From Acanthaster planci (taxonomy: Eukaryota > Echinodermata > Asteroidea > Valvatida > Acanthasteridae), in the NCBI RefSeq assembly GCF_001949145.1, contig NW_019091410.1:769800-824860 (forward strand): a stretch of DNA of 55,061 nucleotides. The letters run 5' to 3'. Position 1 is the stretch's first letter; each line of letters opens with the position of its first letter. This document shows positions 1 to 12,783 of this stretch, piece by piece. The position numbers and the translations under genes are program-made. The notes beneath the pieces were generated by a model. The model did not search any database and was not told the DNA's origin. It was given only the letters and a program-made list of their open reading frames with translations.

Positions 1-3000
1 GTAATAATTCACCTCTCACACAGTCCCTTACGTTTGCTGCAGCGTATTTGTTTTCCTGTTTGTTTTGATTGATGGCCAGATGTCAAGGTACGCGCAGGCA
101 GACAGAGATCTGTTTGCAAATATTGAAAAAATGCATCGTTGCACCAGGTTTCTTGAATCAGACAAAATGAGGATGTTCCACCAATTGTTGCAAAATCTTT
201 GGCAGACACTGTACAGCTGATGTGCTACAAATCTACTGGACGACTTGTACTTATAGATGACAAAAATTTCTGCTCTCTGTACTTGAATATACATGTACAT
301 ATACATGTATGTTATATAGGCACATGTACATACATGGGGTTGGAGTTAATGGGTGAATTGACACTTTTTCCAGGTGTGTGTTGTGTCCTCTTATGTGTAC
401 ATGTACATGTATGTCTGAAGGCACACCAAGGCATGACTGCAAAACACATGTTTGGAATCACATGCAATGGATATGTTGTAAATTGGACTTCCCGTAAGGA
501 TATCCAGTGCCTTGTGCAAGTTGAAAACAGCAGCAGAGTGTTTCTATGTCTACAAAAGTGTACACATGTACATGTACACACGTGGCGGGAAACCATTCAC
601 TCCCTGTGTAACATATAATAATGTTACTCGGAGTAAATGGTTTCCCGCCAGGTTTAATTCTTCCTTGGATGGCATTTTGGTTGAAAGCTCCCACCAGTCC
701 AAGGGCTTTCTCTCCTTCAACTTGACCAAAAGAGATAAACTGTAGCAACAGCCGTTTTATACTATATTCCTGTTTCTGACTACAATATCTTGAAAATCCA
801 TTACTTTCACCTATGTGAAGATAGATATTTCTTTTTCAGTTCCGTGACATTCCACTCCTACCTTGACCCAATTTCTGGGTACTACTTCCCTATAAAAATG
901 TACTAAAAACTGTGTAAACCTTCCATTTCCTGACCTGGTACTAGATATGCTAATTCTCGAGTCCTAAGCATACGTACCAGTTTTGTTTAAATTCCTGTAA
1001 TATTGCGTCACCATTTTCAAACCAAAGTCTACTTTTTAAGTGATTCACCATACTAACTACTGACATACAATCCTTATGAAATGGCTGGAGGAAGGTTTTA
1101 TGGGAAAAATATTTGTTGCCATGCAAATTTCAGAAGTCAGCATTTACCATGGTTGGTTTGTATATGCTGCCATTGTGGATAAGTCCCTCGAAAGATCCAG
1201 GTCTTTGGTCTTAATAGGAATAAATGAGTGGCTGTTCACACATACACGCCCAGCTTATTGCAGAGTTTGGGGCTTAAAACACTTAAAGCTGCAGTCTTAG
1301 GAGAGGGACCATGTATCAACATTGTCTAGACAACAAGAAGGGTTTAAAAACTTGCTGTGGCTGGTCAGATCTGAGCTGCCGACCCCCCCTCCCCAAGTCT
1401 TGTGGTTTTACCGAGCTGTGTTGACACCAGGTTGCATCTGCTAATCAGCTTCCTCTCTCTAATTTCCCCAAGCTAAGCTACTGAGCTTCCGCAAGGGGGA
1501 AGCCATTCCAACGAGGGCCCGTTCCTGTAAATGAGGATGCAGGCCAGGCGGGCATGAGTTAGAATGGCATGCCCGCGGTGCCCCGAAGCTACCCCGGGAC
1601 TTCACAGAATGCCTGCACGTTGCCTTCCAACTTCCTCTCGTTGGAACGCCAATTGACGTGTTTTGAATTCAAAGCAGCTTCTAAAGGAGGAAGACAAGAG
1701 TCATGTAATGGCATGTACCCATGGGTTTTGATACTGTCGATCAGGAGAATTGGAGAAGGTTTTTAGTTTCTGTTTGCTCAGGTACAGCTCATGGGAAGAG
1801 AGGGCGGTATTGAAACCTTGGCAGACGGGAAGTGCAGAAATCACTGTTCGGCATTCTGCATCCTGTTCCGCTTTTGTTTTTCTGGTCCAATTTTAAGAGG
1901 CCAGTGATTCTGAGCGGTTTTGTGGTATTATCAGTTTGATAAAGAACATGTCACCTTCTCTCTGTGTGCCTTGTGAGGTCAGAGGTGAAGGCAAACAAAC
2001 ATTGTTGTGGCGAAGTTCTTTCCCAAGTACATGTGCATTTATTAAAAAGTGTATTGAAATATTACGTGGTACTGTGAAATTCAAGTTTCAGAAATTTGAT
2101 CATGGTTTGGACTTTGGTGCTTGATTGTAAGATCAAAAGAGAGTATCCAGAAGCTGTCCAGTCATTACCAGAGAAGTTTGTTATTTACTGGTACCTGAAG
2201 TCTCGTCTGAGTCTGGTTGGAAGTGTTGCAACCACACGCCCTTCCAGTGGCAGTCTATCCCCCTCCTATTGACTGTCTCTCTTCCCCTCCCCCCGTGACC
2301 CCCATTTGAAATTTTTTTAATGTACACAACCTATATACAAACTGCTAATCACTCACTACCATTGCCTCCTCAAAGAAACAGGCCTTAAAGGTGTGCATCC
2401 ATTGTTGCCTCCTTAATTTATCTTTACAGACAAGTTTCTGAGTTCGTGGTCAGTTGGGTCTGTTCCCTGGGTTGTTTTGGTACTACATTTTTTGAGGCCC
2501 AGGGTTCATGTTGACTATTCAGGAAGGAATAAAGAGGGTCAGTCCGACCATCTGCACAGCGATCCTCGTTACCAATTTTCATAACTCACTGTTGCCGCAA
2601 CCAGAGTGGAATGTTTCATGGTCTCCAGACATCACTGCTTAGTGCCAATACAAATAGGCCCTAAGCAGTGCTCCATAGGCCCTAGACTAAAATTCTGTAG
2701 GTTTTGTGCTCAACCCAAGGTACATGTACATGTAAAAGCACCATTTCATAGTGTTCGATAGCCCTCGAGCCTTTCATTTTGAGTCCGATGCTAAGTTGGA
2801 CTAAGCTGTGAGCAAGCTAGTTTGAAGCTTTCACAAAATTGAAAATCCAAAGAGAGATGCCAAAACTTTCCTTGTGTGTGCGTGATACTGTTTATCTTTT
2901 TATTTCACACCTACACAAATTTCATGTACATGTACCTCAACCTTTTTGTTGGCCCTGGAATATTTCAAACCCTGGGCATAGTGCATCCTGTGGCTAGAGG

Positions 3001-5057
3001 AAAACCTGGCCCTGGTGGCAACCCCAGTCAATTACTGGTAGGTTTGCTTTTTTAAGGCACAGGTAGATTGCAGACATGACCTTGAACTTGGCTACAGAAG
3101 ATATACCCCTATGGCCACTGCCTTATCTAAGTCTACTGAACGGAAAGCACTACATACACCACTTGTTTTAAATTGGCCTTGTGGTTTCCGTGGGGGGGGG
3201 GAGATATTTGATCAGAAATCTGAGAATCAACAGGGTAAGAATCCAGCTAGTCATAATGGTCCCTAGATCTGTGGATTACCGACCATTATCAGTCTCCACT
3301 CTGAGCTGGGAATTGCTGGTATGCATCATCAAGCCAAGAGCATCCTCTTTAAAGCCGTCTTAGTTACAATTAGTGCCGATTGACATTTGTGTTCAAAGTG
3401 TGGGTGCAATGAATTTTCCTTGGACAGAATTTTTCTGCAACTGCATGGTCTTCCAGAGTACAGAAACTTCCAGCGTTTTACACCCCATCTAGGTTAACTG
3501 CATTGAAAAGGAAAATTGTTTAAACCTTTGAAATTGTCCAAATGAGGGCACTCTTGATGATGTCATCCAGGGAAGACATGGTTCGATGTACAACAGTTTT
3601 CATTCCAACTGTGAACCCAGAATTTACTCACTGAAAGCATTTTGAGACAAGGGTTAAATGCTTGTATATTGCTATGCATTGTATTAATAATCAGGAATGA
3701 ATCCGCAGAGAAGAGAAACTTGAGGCCAACAAAATCTTTCAAAGTGCTGTTTTGGATACAAAGCAGTGTAACAATGAGGTTGTCTTCCTGGGATGATGTC
3801 AGAGTTTTGTTCATGAATACAGAAATACTCAAGAGCATAAAAACAAACAAATGCAGCAAAGTGCCCTTTGAAATATTGAAACAAAAAATAAACATGAGGT
3901 CAAAACTGAGATACAAAGGTACATTTTGGAAATTTGTTTTGAAAACTTCCATTGCACCAATGCCCTTACAGCATGCCCTTTGAAGTGGACAGTGTTTGCC
4001 TGCGTCTCACTGTATTTACATGCACAACTGGACTGTAGCTGCTCTCCCCCGGCACCTCCCCCTTCTTTTGATGGAGCATGTAACACGCCAAGGCCGGTGT
4101 TTGGAGGAAGTGTCAGAGGAAGGGTCCACCCCTTCCCATCGGTCAGCAGTGTTCAGCCAAGATAACGACAAGGGGGCCTGGCTTGTGCATTGTGTGTATT
4201 AACTGGGACAGAAGTGTGGCAACCTGGTCAACAAGCCGTTGAGGCAACAGTGTGGAGCAGTACTGCACTTCCCTTTGTCAATTGAGATCGGTCATCATGA
4301 ATATTCACGAAGGATACTTGTGTGGAAACTGAATGTTATTGGACTGCAGGCATGAACTACAGAGAGCGCTTTAAAATTCAAGCCACATAGAGAGAATTTT
4401 TTGTTACTGATGATACGCACACAACTCATTGTTTATGTGCAAATGACTCATTAATGCATTTCTTTGTCCTGGATAAATTGACCATGCACATACTGCATGA
4501 TTGTGTGGGCAAATTAAAAGATGCTGTAGGAATTAGCAATGATCCCGGGGCTTAACCTCTGCTGCTCTTACGAGTTGTTGGCATGAGGTGCTAATTTCTT
4601 TAGGATCCATCCATTTGCATTACACTTCCTGGTTCAAAATGACGTCACTCTTCGGTACCCTATAGATTCCCACATATTGGTGCCAGTTTTTCTAACAATG
4701 AATTCATTTTCACTTACAATTCTCCCCAACTTCCCCTGCACTGAGAGGCATTAAAAAGACTTTTTTGCTCCAGCATTTGTTTGTTTTATACTTACCTGTT
4801 CCTGTTTAAAATGTTCTGTTGTGAGTCCTGCATACATTGCAAATTAATTCATTAAAAATAAGTAAAAACTGACGAATATATATGTACATGTATTAATCTT
4901 AGTCCATATATATACGAAAGTGTAAACATTCCTGTTATACGTGCCAATTTAGGGATGGATAGAAACCCACTTGGGAGACTTGGAATTCCCATTCAGCTTC
5001 CATTTACCATGGTAACTAATTTTTTAGATTAATCTCTTTTTGTATTATTTGAAACAG
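1..5057. other. No exon recognised; probable upstream intron of the UNC5-like gene
   Basis: Only short open frames occur here and none resembles a known domain or has convincing exon borders. Visible features are clusters of the palindromic ACATGTACATGT motif (about 288-310, 395-413, 563-580, 2720-2733 and 2922-2936), a hairpin at 584-649 described separately, and C-rich and G-rich runs near 1381, 2290 and 3190. Because the exon at 5058 begins with a splice acceptor, at least the right part of this stretch should be intron. Confidence 0.5.
584..649. repeat. Near-perfect hairpin, MITE-like
   Basis: The left arm begins GGCGGGAAACCATTCACTCC and the right arm is its near-exact reverse complement, ending GGTTTCCCGCC, with a short loop around ATATAATA. 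The arms are about 30 bp each. No coding capacity is present. This could be a tiny palindromic transposon remnant, but no flanking target duplication is obvious. Confidence 0.6.
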
Positions 5058-8000
5058 GAGTTGCATGAGCTCTTAGATGCTATGCTTCAGGGAGATGAGC
5101 AGGGAAGTACCATGGGTCTCCCCCTGAGCGTCTGGCTCAAGTTCTGCCTCAACTGCGACATGGATCGTAGCAACTACGGTGCCAACAATTGGAAAGGGCT
5201 GGCCGAACAGCTAGGTGAGGCCCAGCACCTATTTTTTTTTTGGGGGGGGACATGGAAACCATTTTATCAACAAGCTTCCTTTGTCAACAAGAACTTGATG
5301 ATGGACAGGGCGAACTGTTTGCAACATTGAGTCCCCTGCGCCACATTTACACTTGATCCTGCAAGGAGGATCAGATCCGGCGAGAGCAATCAAGCAAGGG
5401 GAATCAGATCCGTGCCGCATTTACACTGGATCCTTATCCTGTGTGGCATCGATAGAGCGATGCAACCTCGGGGCAAAGGTCATTTGAACAGGTCACTGAT
5501 CATGCGCACTGGAGAAAAACGGCAGCCATTAGGCACAAAACTTGAGCTTGCATATTGGTGTACTTTGCACTGTATACATGTACATGTACGTCTTGTACTT
5601 TTCTCACGTCATCGTTGAGATGTTGTCTCAAAACTCAACTCAACCGGCCGCGGTGTGGAGCCACTAGAAAACGGTCATTACAAACTTATCCACGACTTGA
5701 CTAAATTTATCCTGCACACGGGATCTGAACTGATCCTTCCCGAGAGGAGGATCAGATCCTGGGATCAGGATCTGATCCTGCGTTGCATTTACACACATTT
5801 TTTATCTAGATCTGATCCCCCTCACTGGATCTGATCGTCCTCGCCGGATCAAGTGTAGACGCACTGCTGGTTCTTTTCAGAGCCCCACTCACAAAAGAGA
5901 TAAATGGAGCCAACTTTCATTCATAGAACAAGTCATTTGCTCCTATAATATCGTGCTCACCCAGTGGGTAAGCACATACACTTCCAGGGATTGGTTTGTA
6001 AACAAAACACTCTCGAGGACAGGAAAATGCTTTATTCTCTTCGCATGTCTATTTGCTATGGCAAAGCCAACACGAGGCAACACATGCACATTTGTGCATG
6101 ATAAATTAGACGAGTGTGCAATGTTCATTGTACATTGAGACTCTGCAGATAAGTAGTTGATGCTTTCTTTTCTGAAAACAAAAGCAAGACTTTTGTGGCA
6201 GATTTGCTTTGAACATGTCCTGTAGAGAAGCACCTCAAAACCCAAATCTGGAGGAATGAGCAAACACATATATAGAATGTACATGTGTACCATACAAAAA
6301 ATGCCTGTTTTACATATTCCAGTTTCTCCAAGCCTCACAGTCTAATTTTTGCAATCCTTCCCCCGGCACAAAAGAGTGTCAGCACGTGCTCGTTTCCAAT
6401 TGAGGGGAAGGATTCAATAATCCAATGACGGCAGTCCCAAGTACGCGGTGGGTCTGTACGGTAGCGTGGTCGTTTCTTGTTCCTTGATGCCAACTTCCTA
6501 ATTGCAAAGGGGTGCCTGCCAAATCCCTGCGTGTGACCTTTATAATCCAAACCTAAGACAGTCACTTGTGAAAGTCACTTTGCTTTATACATGTACATAA
6601 TGAAGGTTTCGTGCTCCAGTCAGGTGCGCCATCATAGTCACGCTCCATCCCACAAATGCCTTGTATTTGAGAATAGATTGGGAGGCCATGCATGAAATAT
6701 GTCAACAACCAGTTCTTGGCATAACATATTTTTTTCCTAGAGCCGACTCAGTTCTTGTGGTCTTTTCACCCAAGCTGGAGGCTGTGGGTATCACTTGCTG
6801 ACATCCCGGTGTGCCCTGATGTCTTGACAATTCAAGTTGAAAAAAAGGGGAAGTTTCCGTGAAATTTACTTCCTTCAAGATAATTGTTCCATGCAACAAT
6901 CCTGTCCTGGTCAGTTTTGTCCAAAAAATTCAAAATCGTTGAACCATGGGATGAGGTTTTCTCTAAATTTCCGAAAAAGGTAGTTCCTCATATTAAGCTC
7001 AAATGAACATGCCTAAAATACATGTGCATTACTTCCTCCAAATTTTTGCCTTGTTTCTCTCTAGGCACGCAGGGTGCTACTTACGTGTAGGATATGTTGA
7101 ATCCGTGACTAGGTACTTTCTATTTTCAGCACATAAATGACACAATTGTCAACAAGCTGAATAATCTGCTGTATACGTCAGAATACTTTCAATGCCCCGA
7201 GTGCCATTTCCTGTCCATGTCCAAATCAAATGGCTAGGGCTAGTACTAGCACGCAAGCCTATGGGAAATAGCCACAGCCCCTACTTCGTGTCTTTCCCAG
7301 GAATGTGTGCCATTTTCAGTTATACCCAAGTAGAGGGACATGACTAGTATGGTACGTGGTATTCGTGAGATCGAATGCAGTGTTAAACATTGTTTTACAG
7401 CATCCTTGATTCGCACCTAATTAAATATTTTTGTTAGAGGTTAATTAAGGATGAAATTGCTAGACTCTGCATTAGAGGTTGTAAGGACAACAGCATGTTG
7501 GCTGTTGTCTGACTTTATATATCAAGGAGATTGACAAAGTATCTCATTGACGAATAAACTGAGTGACCTATGAACCAACAACTGATAATGGCTTCTGATA
7601 TTCTTCTGTTAACGTCCATTCATGAACGTACATGTATAGTAGCCAGGTCCCTCATTTTGCCACTTACAGTGAAAACCAATTACATTTGACAACAGGTGGC
7701 AAAATACTGTACAACACACCAACATAGCAAGTGTTGAGAGGTTCACACTAAGGCGAGGGTGAATTCAGACCAAATTCGTGTCACAAAACTTGCACATGGA
7801 TGTTCCCCAGAGTTTGACTCCGGCAAATTGGCTGTACAAATATTTGTGGTAGGGTCACGAATTCCCACTTAAATGTGTCAACATGTTTATGTCTGCCCTA
7901 AATGTACATGTATGTCACCAGAATCAAGCTGGCACGCACCATGGAATCTGAGCATAGCAAAACTAGAATAAAAAAAAAACAAGGTGAAGTTAACCTTTCT

Positions 8001-11000
8001 GATTAGGTGTACTTGTTTACTCAAAAGTCAGTTCCTGATAAAGGGCATAACAAGTGAAATGTGGTTTTCCTCAGTTTCTGTTTTACTTCCCCCAAAATCA
8101 AGAACTGACGTGAGAGCTTCACGACGTCTGTTGAAGTTGATTGGATGCAAAAAATATAGTTCACTTTAAAAAAAAAGTAGGTAAATTTCTTCTTCCCCTA
8201 GCCTTGGCACATGACCGACATTGCCCTCCTTTCACAATGTCCTGTGGTCGTTAATTCCAAAGTTTGCCAGCTCTCCTTTTCCCCCCATTTTTTGCTTGCC
8301 TGTCTGGGGCAAGCATCTGCATGTAGCTGCAAAAGCACCGGTGCATTTTGTAAAGGGGTCTGTGTTCAAGTGTGTTAGTATCAATAGGCTTGATGCACTC
8401 AATGCAATCTCAGTGAGGTGAAGAGACTGTTTTCCCAATGATTTGGACTGTCTTATTGGTGGTATTCACAAGTCAGCCATATTGATTTGAAGGTGAGGTG
8501 ATGGCTGTAAATATTTTCTAAAAACTTTATACGGTATGTGTGGGAGGGATGATGCACTTGTAGCAGGAGCAAAATATGGACTACCATCCTCGTTCTTTGA
8601 CTTTCATCACCGTGCCGACTAAGATGGCGACTGAGGGTAAAAGGTTACCTGTGTGCACTTTCCTTCAACTTGACCTACATGTTATTGGAATATGCATCCC
8701 CTCTATACAGGGTATGACAAATACTCGAGGAGGGATGCCGCACATACTCATAGACTTAGTCATTATTTTGATAACTTCTACATGACCGAGAACAAATTGG
8801 TGTTATGCTGTCGGCTACAGCGTGCCCCACCCCCTGCCCATCCCCTTCGCTAGAAGGTTGAAAGTTCCTTTAACCAGCCATCGAGGGATGTACTGGATTT
8901 GCTTCGTCAAAGGTCGTAGGGAAATAACAAATTATGCTGATTAAAAAAAATCGTCAGCTGTGGCAATATGGCCTCTACATTCTACACATCCGGATTTGTA
9001 AATACGTGTACATAGACCTTCACCTATACACCATTTTACCCTCCTCTTGTTCCTTGAGGGAATCAAATTTCTTGACATCATGTCATTTTTGGTTCTGACT
9101 CATGGTTTTTCAGAAGAAAAGTCTGTGTTAAATGGTTGATTATGTGGACCGGGTTGGGGGTGGGAAATTGGATGGCTAAGCATGCATGTATGCACACAGT
9201 GAAGTAAACTTTGACCACACTAGGAGGTCCCTAAGGAAGGTGTAGGGACAACTTTCAAATCAGCCCTATGCCAAATGGTCCTGCAGTCCTGAAAGTAACT
9301 ACCACAGCTTAGTGTGATGTGCGCTTTTATGGTTCTATCAGGGAAGAGAGGGCAAGGCCTAGTGTGTTGGCCAACGAGCTGGGATGGGTTGGTTCTGACA
9401 ACTCTGACTTCCGATTATGAAAATGAACATGTGAGCAACATGTGCCATGCTTTATCCATCTTGAATTGAAGTGCACCCTCACTGGCAAATGACAGACAGG
9501 CCAGTGGGAAATGAGCTTGTGCACGTGCCCGGCACACAGGCAAAGACTTCATACATTATACAAACATAAATTGGTTGCAAAGACTCAGTGTGGCGCCATG
9601 CCAAGCTTGAATACATCTGCATGCTCACGCAATGAGTTCCCACCAAAGGACTACCGGTATCCTTTCCATGTAAAAAGGCGCCCTCTCTTGTTCCCGCTTA
9701 GAGCAGATTTAGCTTTGCAAAACTAAGTGTGTGCTTTTTTAACCTACATGTAAGGATGCCCACTTCGAACTGGTAGTCTGCACGTGCCGTCAGACCATGG
9801 GTAAAATTTTACACCAACAATTAAAAGCAGTAGTTCTTGATAGCAACTATTGTGGAGGTGTCAAACTTAATGAACGGTTTAAGGTGGTTAGCCACATTTT
9901 ATATTTTGGTACAATCCATTTTAGGTTGAACAGGCCCCTTCCCAGCTGTTTGACTTAAAAGTTGAAAATTAAAAGAGTTAGTCGAAGGAAAGACAGGAAT
10001 TTTGTTGGCACTTACATTGCTACTGACCTGCACTACAAATGATTGAAGAAATGTACATGTGATTTTAGTTTCATGAAAAAGAGACAATTTTGTTTCAAGA
10101 GTTTAAGGAAACATTGTTGCGCATCCATTCTACTTTGACTGACCAAAAAAAAAAAAATCACATTTCGTGTGTCAGTATTTGAACTTGGTGATAAAATAAT
10201 AACTGTACATTTTTATACCTTACAGAAAGAAAATTAGCATTTCCTCTTTGTGTTAGGGTATACATCATGTGGCCGAGAGTCCCATAATGAGGCTTATGCA
10301 TATACATGTACGCTGACACATATATTGGGTGCCTGGGATTAGCATGGTAGTAAGAGAGTATTTAAAGACAATGCCTTGAAGTTTTGATCATATAGTGACT
10401 ATATTGCTGCTCATGTCGATTCAGGATATAGTGGCTAGTCAGTTGAAACACCAGAGCACTCATCAAAAAGTGCACCAACAATTTTGGGGTTATTCATGTG
10501 AGGCCATAATCTACAACTTCCTGCTGCTCTTATTCAGGCCAACCCCAGCCCGTCCCCCAGAAATCTCCATGCCGCGGTTTGCCCGCTCGTATTGTGGTGT
10601 GCTTCCTGTCTGTATGGGTCTGAGATTTCTGACTAGCTTAGATGTTGGAAGTTTGCCACTGTCGACTTTCTGTACGAGGGAACTCCCTCATTTATGAAAG
10701 AAATGTGACAGAGGACGCTTAAAGTCACTGCCATTTGGCGTAATGCATGTCCACATAGAGCCATAATGTAGTGTCTCTATTAAGATGGAAAGCGGCCATG
10801 CATTTATGGACAAATGCTGTAACATATCATGAGACATTTCCCATGGACCCCTTAAAAGGGAGGCGGCTTGTTGCTAGGGTTTGTATGGAGTAACTGTCAC
10901 AGAACAGTAGAGCTGTGCAATAGTTATCACAATGCTTACCGCCATTGGTGGGGGCCAAGTAACCAGTATAATCTAAATTGTTTACACTGTGCATTGAATT

Positions 11001-11956
11001 AAAGTGAACCACTGTGCATGCAGCACACAAGCTTGCACCATAGTTGTAGGGACTTCACACATGTTCAATGATAGTTACTGTGGGGAAAAATTCACTCCAG
11101 GGAAATTTTTGTTCTCGCCGACTTTCCTTACAAAAATCCCCCTCGTTCAGGCTTGGTCAGGCTACTCCACTTCCCTGCATGCACACTCTCACATACACGC
11201 GCAAACCTAGATTGAACCCGCTTCCTTCATTTTTTTTGTAGTTTTACAAAAATAAAACCAGGAGATGATCACCCCCAAAAAGAGAAGACTATGTTCCCCT
11301 TTAGGTCAGTGGCAACTGTGCCATCAAAGTGCACACTAACCCTCCTTCTGCTGTAACTGTCAAAAACAGTCAAAAATTCCTTCCAGTTGATTTGCCCCAG
11401 TCACAGACCCATATGGGAAATTTGACTGATTTTGACTGATATGACAAATGTGTCAAGAATGTATCTTTGCATAGGACTAAAGTGCACACTAAAGATACAT
11501 GTAATAACCATGCATAAACATGGTTAGTACGAGATCATGTGGGTGTGATAATGGCCTCATGCTGTTATGAAGTCCATGGTTCCATCAAAACAAAGACATA
11601 ACAAACATGGCACTGAACACCCTCTAGCTTGGCCAGTGCTTCCACAGAAATGTAATCTCCTTCAATTGGCCCCCCCCCCAATTTTTTGGGATTGGCACAG
11701 ATTTAAACTGACCTTTAATCTTGCTGCCCGTTTCCATTCCCCAGGTCTCTCCAGCTCAGACATCATCCTGATTGATGACTACAGCCGCCGATACAGCAAG
11801 AAGCCCACGCAGGTCATCCTGTCTTACTGGGAACGGCAAGCCAACCCACTGCGGCCCTTCAACAAGACGGAGCTCATCTCCATGCTGCACGAGCTGGAAC
11901 GACAAGACCTCCTGGACATTGTCATCCAACGGGAGAAGTACACAGGCACCAAATAA
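5058..11956 (+). CDS. Death-domain protein, UNC5-like netrin receptor, last two coding exons
   Basis: Two exons are visible: 5058-5214 (acceptor CAG before it, donor GTGAGG after) and 11745-11956 (acceptor CCAG, stop TAA at 11954-11956). Exon one is phase 0 at its start and leaves one base, which joins exactly with the second to read EQL-GLSSSD. The joined 122 residues form a C-terminal death domain of about 90 residues. LPLSVWLKFC, NNWKGLAEQLGL, PTQVILSYWE and ISMLHELERQDLLDIV line up with the helices of the UNC5 death domain as I remember it (LP..V..K.C...D; NDW..LA.KL; PT.VIL..WE; ML...LEE..R). In UNC5 receptors this domain follows ZU5 and UPA domains and signals in the cytoplasm after netrin binding or loss. 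Those upstream domains, the membrane segment and the ectodomain are not in this window, so another ZU5/death-domain protein is possible. The intron between the exons is 6.5 kb. Confidence 0.68.
5333..5867. mobile_element. Fold-back element rich in GGATCAGATCC motifs
   Basis: The left end reads about TTTACACTTGATCCTGCAAG and the right end, on the reverse strand, reads about TCTACACTTGATCCGGCGAG, so the ends are inverted copies. Inside each end the palindrome GGATCAGATCC or a variant recurs several times (near 5369, 5405, 5747, 5765, 5830). There is no open frame. This architecture fits a non-autonomous DNA transposon or fold-back element with repeated subterminal motifs. I cannot assign a superfamily or a clear target duplication. 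Confidence 0.6.
9426..9600 (-). repeat. Interspersed repeat, copy 1
   Basis: Read on the minus strand this segment contains TTGCAACCAATTTATGTTTG, a GGGCACGTGCAC block and GCCAGTGAGGGTGCACTTCA. The same blocks occur in the same order on the plus strand at about 19185-19320. It looks like a dispersed repeat of unknown class with no coding potential. Confidence 0.5.
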
Positions 11957-12777
11957 AGAGGCCATTGAACATTGCCTGCTCATCCAGAGTTCTACTTGAG
12001 TGCCTCACTAGTACTTGACTTTTTTTCATAAATCAGCAACCACAGGTGTTGTTTTGCCAAAACCATCAGAAGACCGTTCAGAAGGCCAAACAGGCCAAGT
12101 AGCAAAGGAATGCATTTGTTACATTTTGTGTGCATAGTGGGTGGCTTGAGTTCAGGCTCGAGTTCCTGTTGGTCTGGTTCGATCTTGTGATGTGTTAAAA
12201 GGTCATATCTTTGAGTGCTGCCACAAGTACTTTCATTACCAATGGTGGATGAACACTAACAGATTGGCCATGTTACATTACTTGTCTGAAAATTCTGTGT
12301 GCCACATTTAGACTGGGGAATATATCACCACCTGCAAAGCCTTATGATTATCTGTGAAGCAAAAGTGACTGTACATGTATATGAAGTACTTAGTAAATGC
12401 AACACTCCATATTGCACTGTGTTCACCAGGAGATGGGTTGTACCTTTGGATGTCAATTTTAACAAAGAGCATTTGCCCTTCACTTATGTTACTTTTATGA
12501 TTATTACTTACTCAGTGCTGTTTGAGATCTTGTGCCAAAAGAAATTCACAAGTTTATATTTTGAGTTGAACCCAAGACCTCTTGATCAGCCACGGAGCTT
12601 GCAAGAGAGAAGAGTAGAACTTCTGGGTTGTCTGCTTGCCAATGCACATGTACATGTACCATGTGATTGCTTAGTGGTGGTGGTGGTTATGGCTGGTGGG
12701 TTTGGCCCAATCTGTTTCTGCTCATTACTTCTGGATTGACTTGATATTAGGCTCCAGAGCAAAAGGGAAATTACTGA

Positions 12778-12783
12778 AATAAA
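12778..12783 (+). promoter_or_regulatory. Candidate polyadenylation signal AATAAA, UNC5-like gene
   Basis: A canonical AATAAA lies 822 bases after the TAA stop. An earlier AATAAA overlaps the stop codon itself (11952-11957) and is too close to be likely. This choice is by position only, without transcript evidence. Confidence 0.35.

Larger units (their letters stand above)
5215..11744 (+). other. 6.5 kb intron of the UNC5-like gene
   Basis: The intron is bounded by GTGAGG at 5215 and CCAG at 11744. It contains a GATC-rich fold-back element at 5333-5867, a repeat at 9426-9600 that recurs inverted near 19185, scattered ACATGT motifs (for example 5574-5588, 7903-7912, 10303-10312) and homopolymer runs. 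No further exon is needed, because the two flanking exons are phase compatible and together complete the death domain. I see no other gene in it. Confidence 0.6.

Noticed and set aside
199-618. 139-codon open frame at the left end
   Set aside because: Its Cys/His/Val-rich translation comes from ACATGTACATGT repeats, and it has no exon signals or homology.
3563-3983. Overlapping open frames on both strands of about 110-130 codons
   Set aside because: No domain similarity, hydrophobic or low-complexity translations, no splice context, and both strands open over the same AT-rich stretch.
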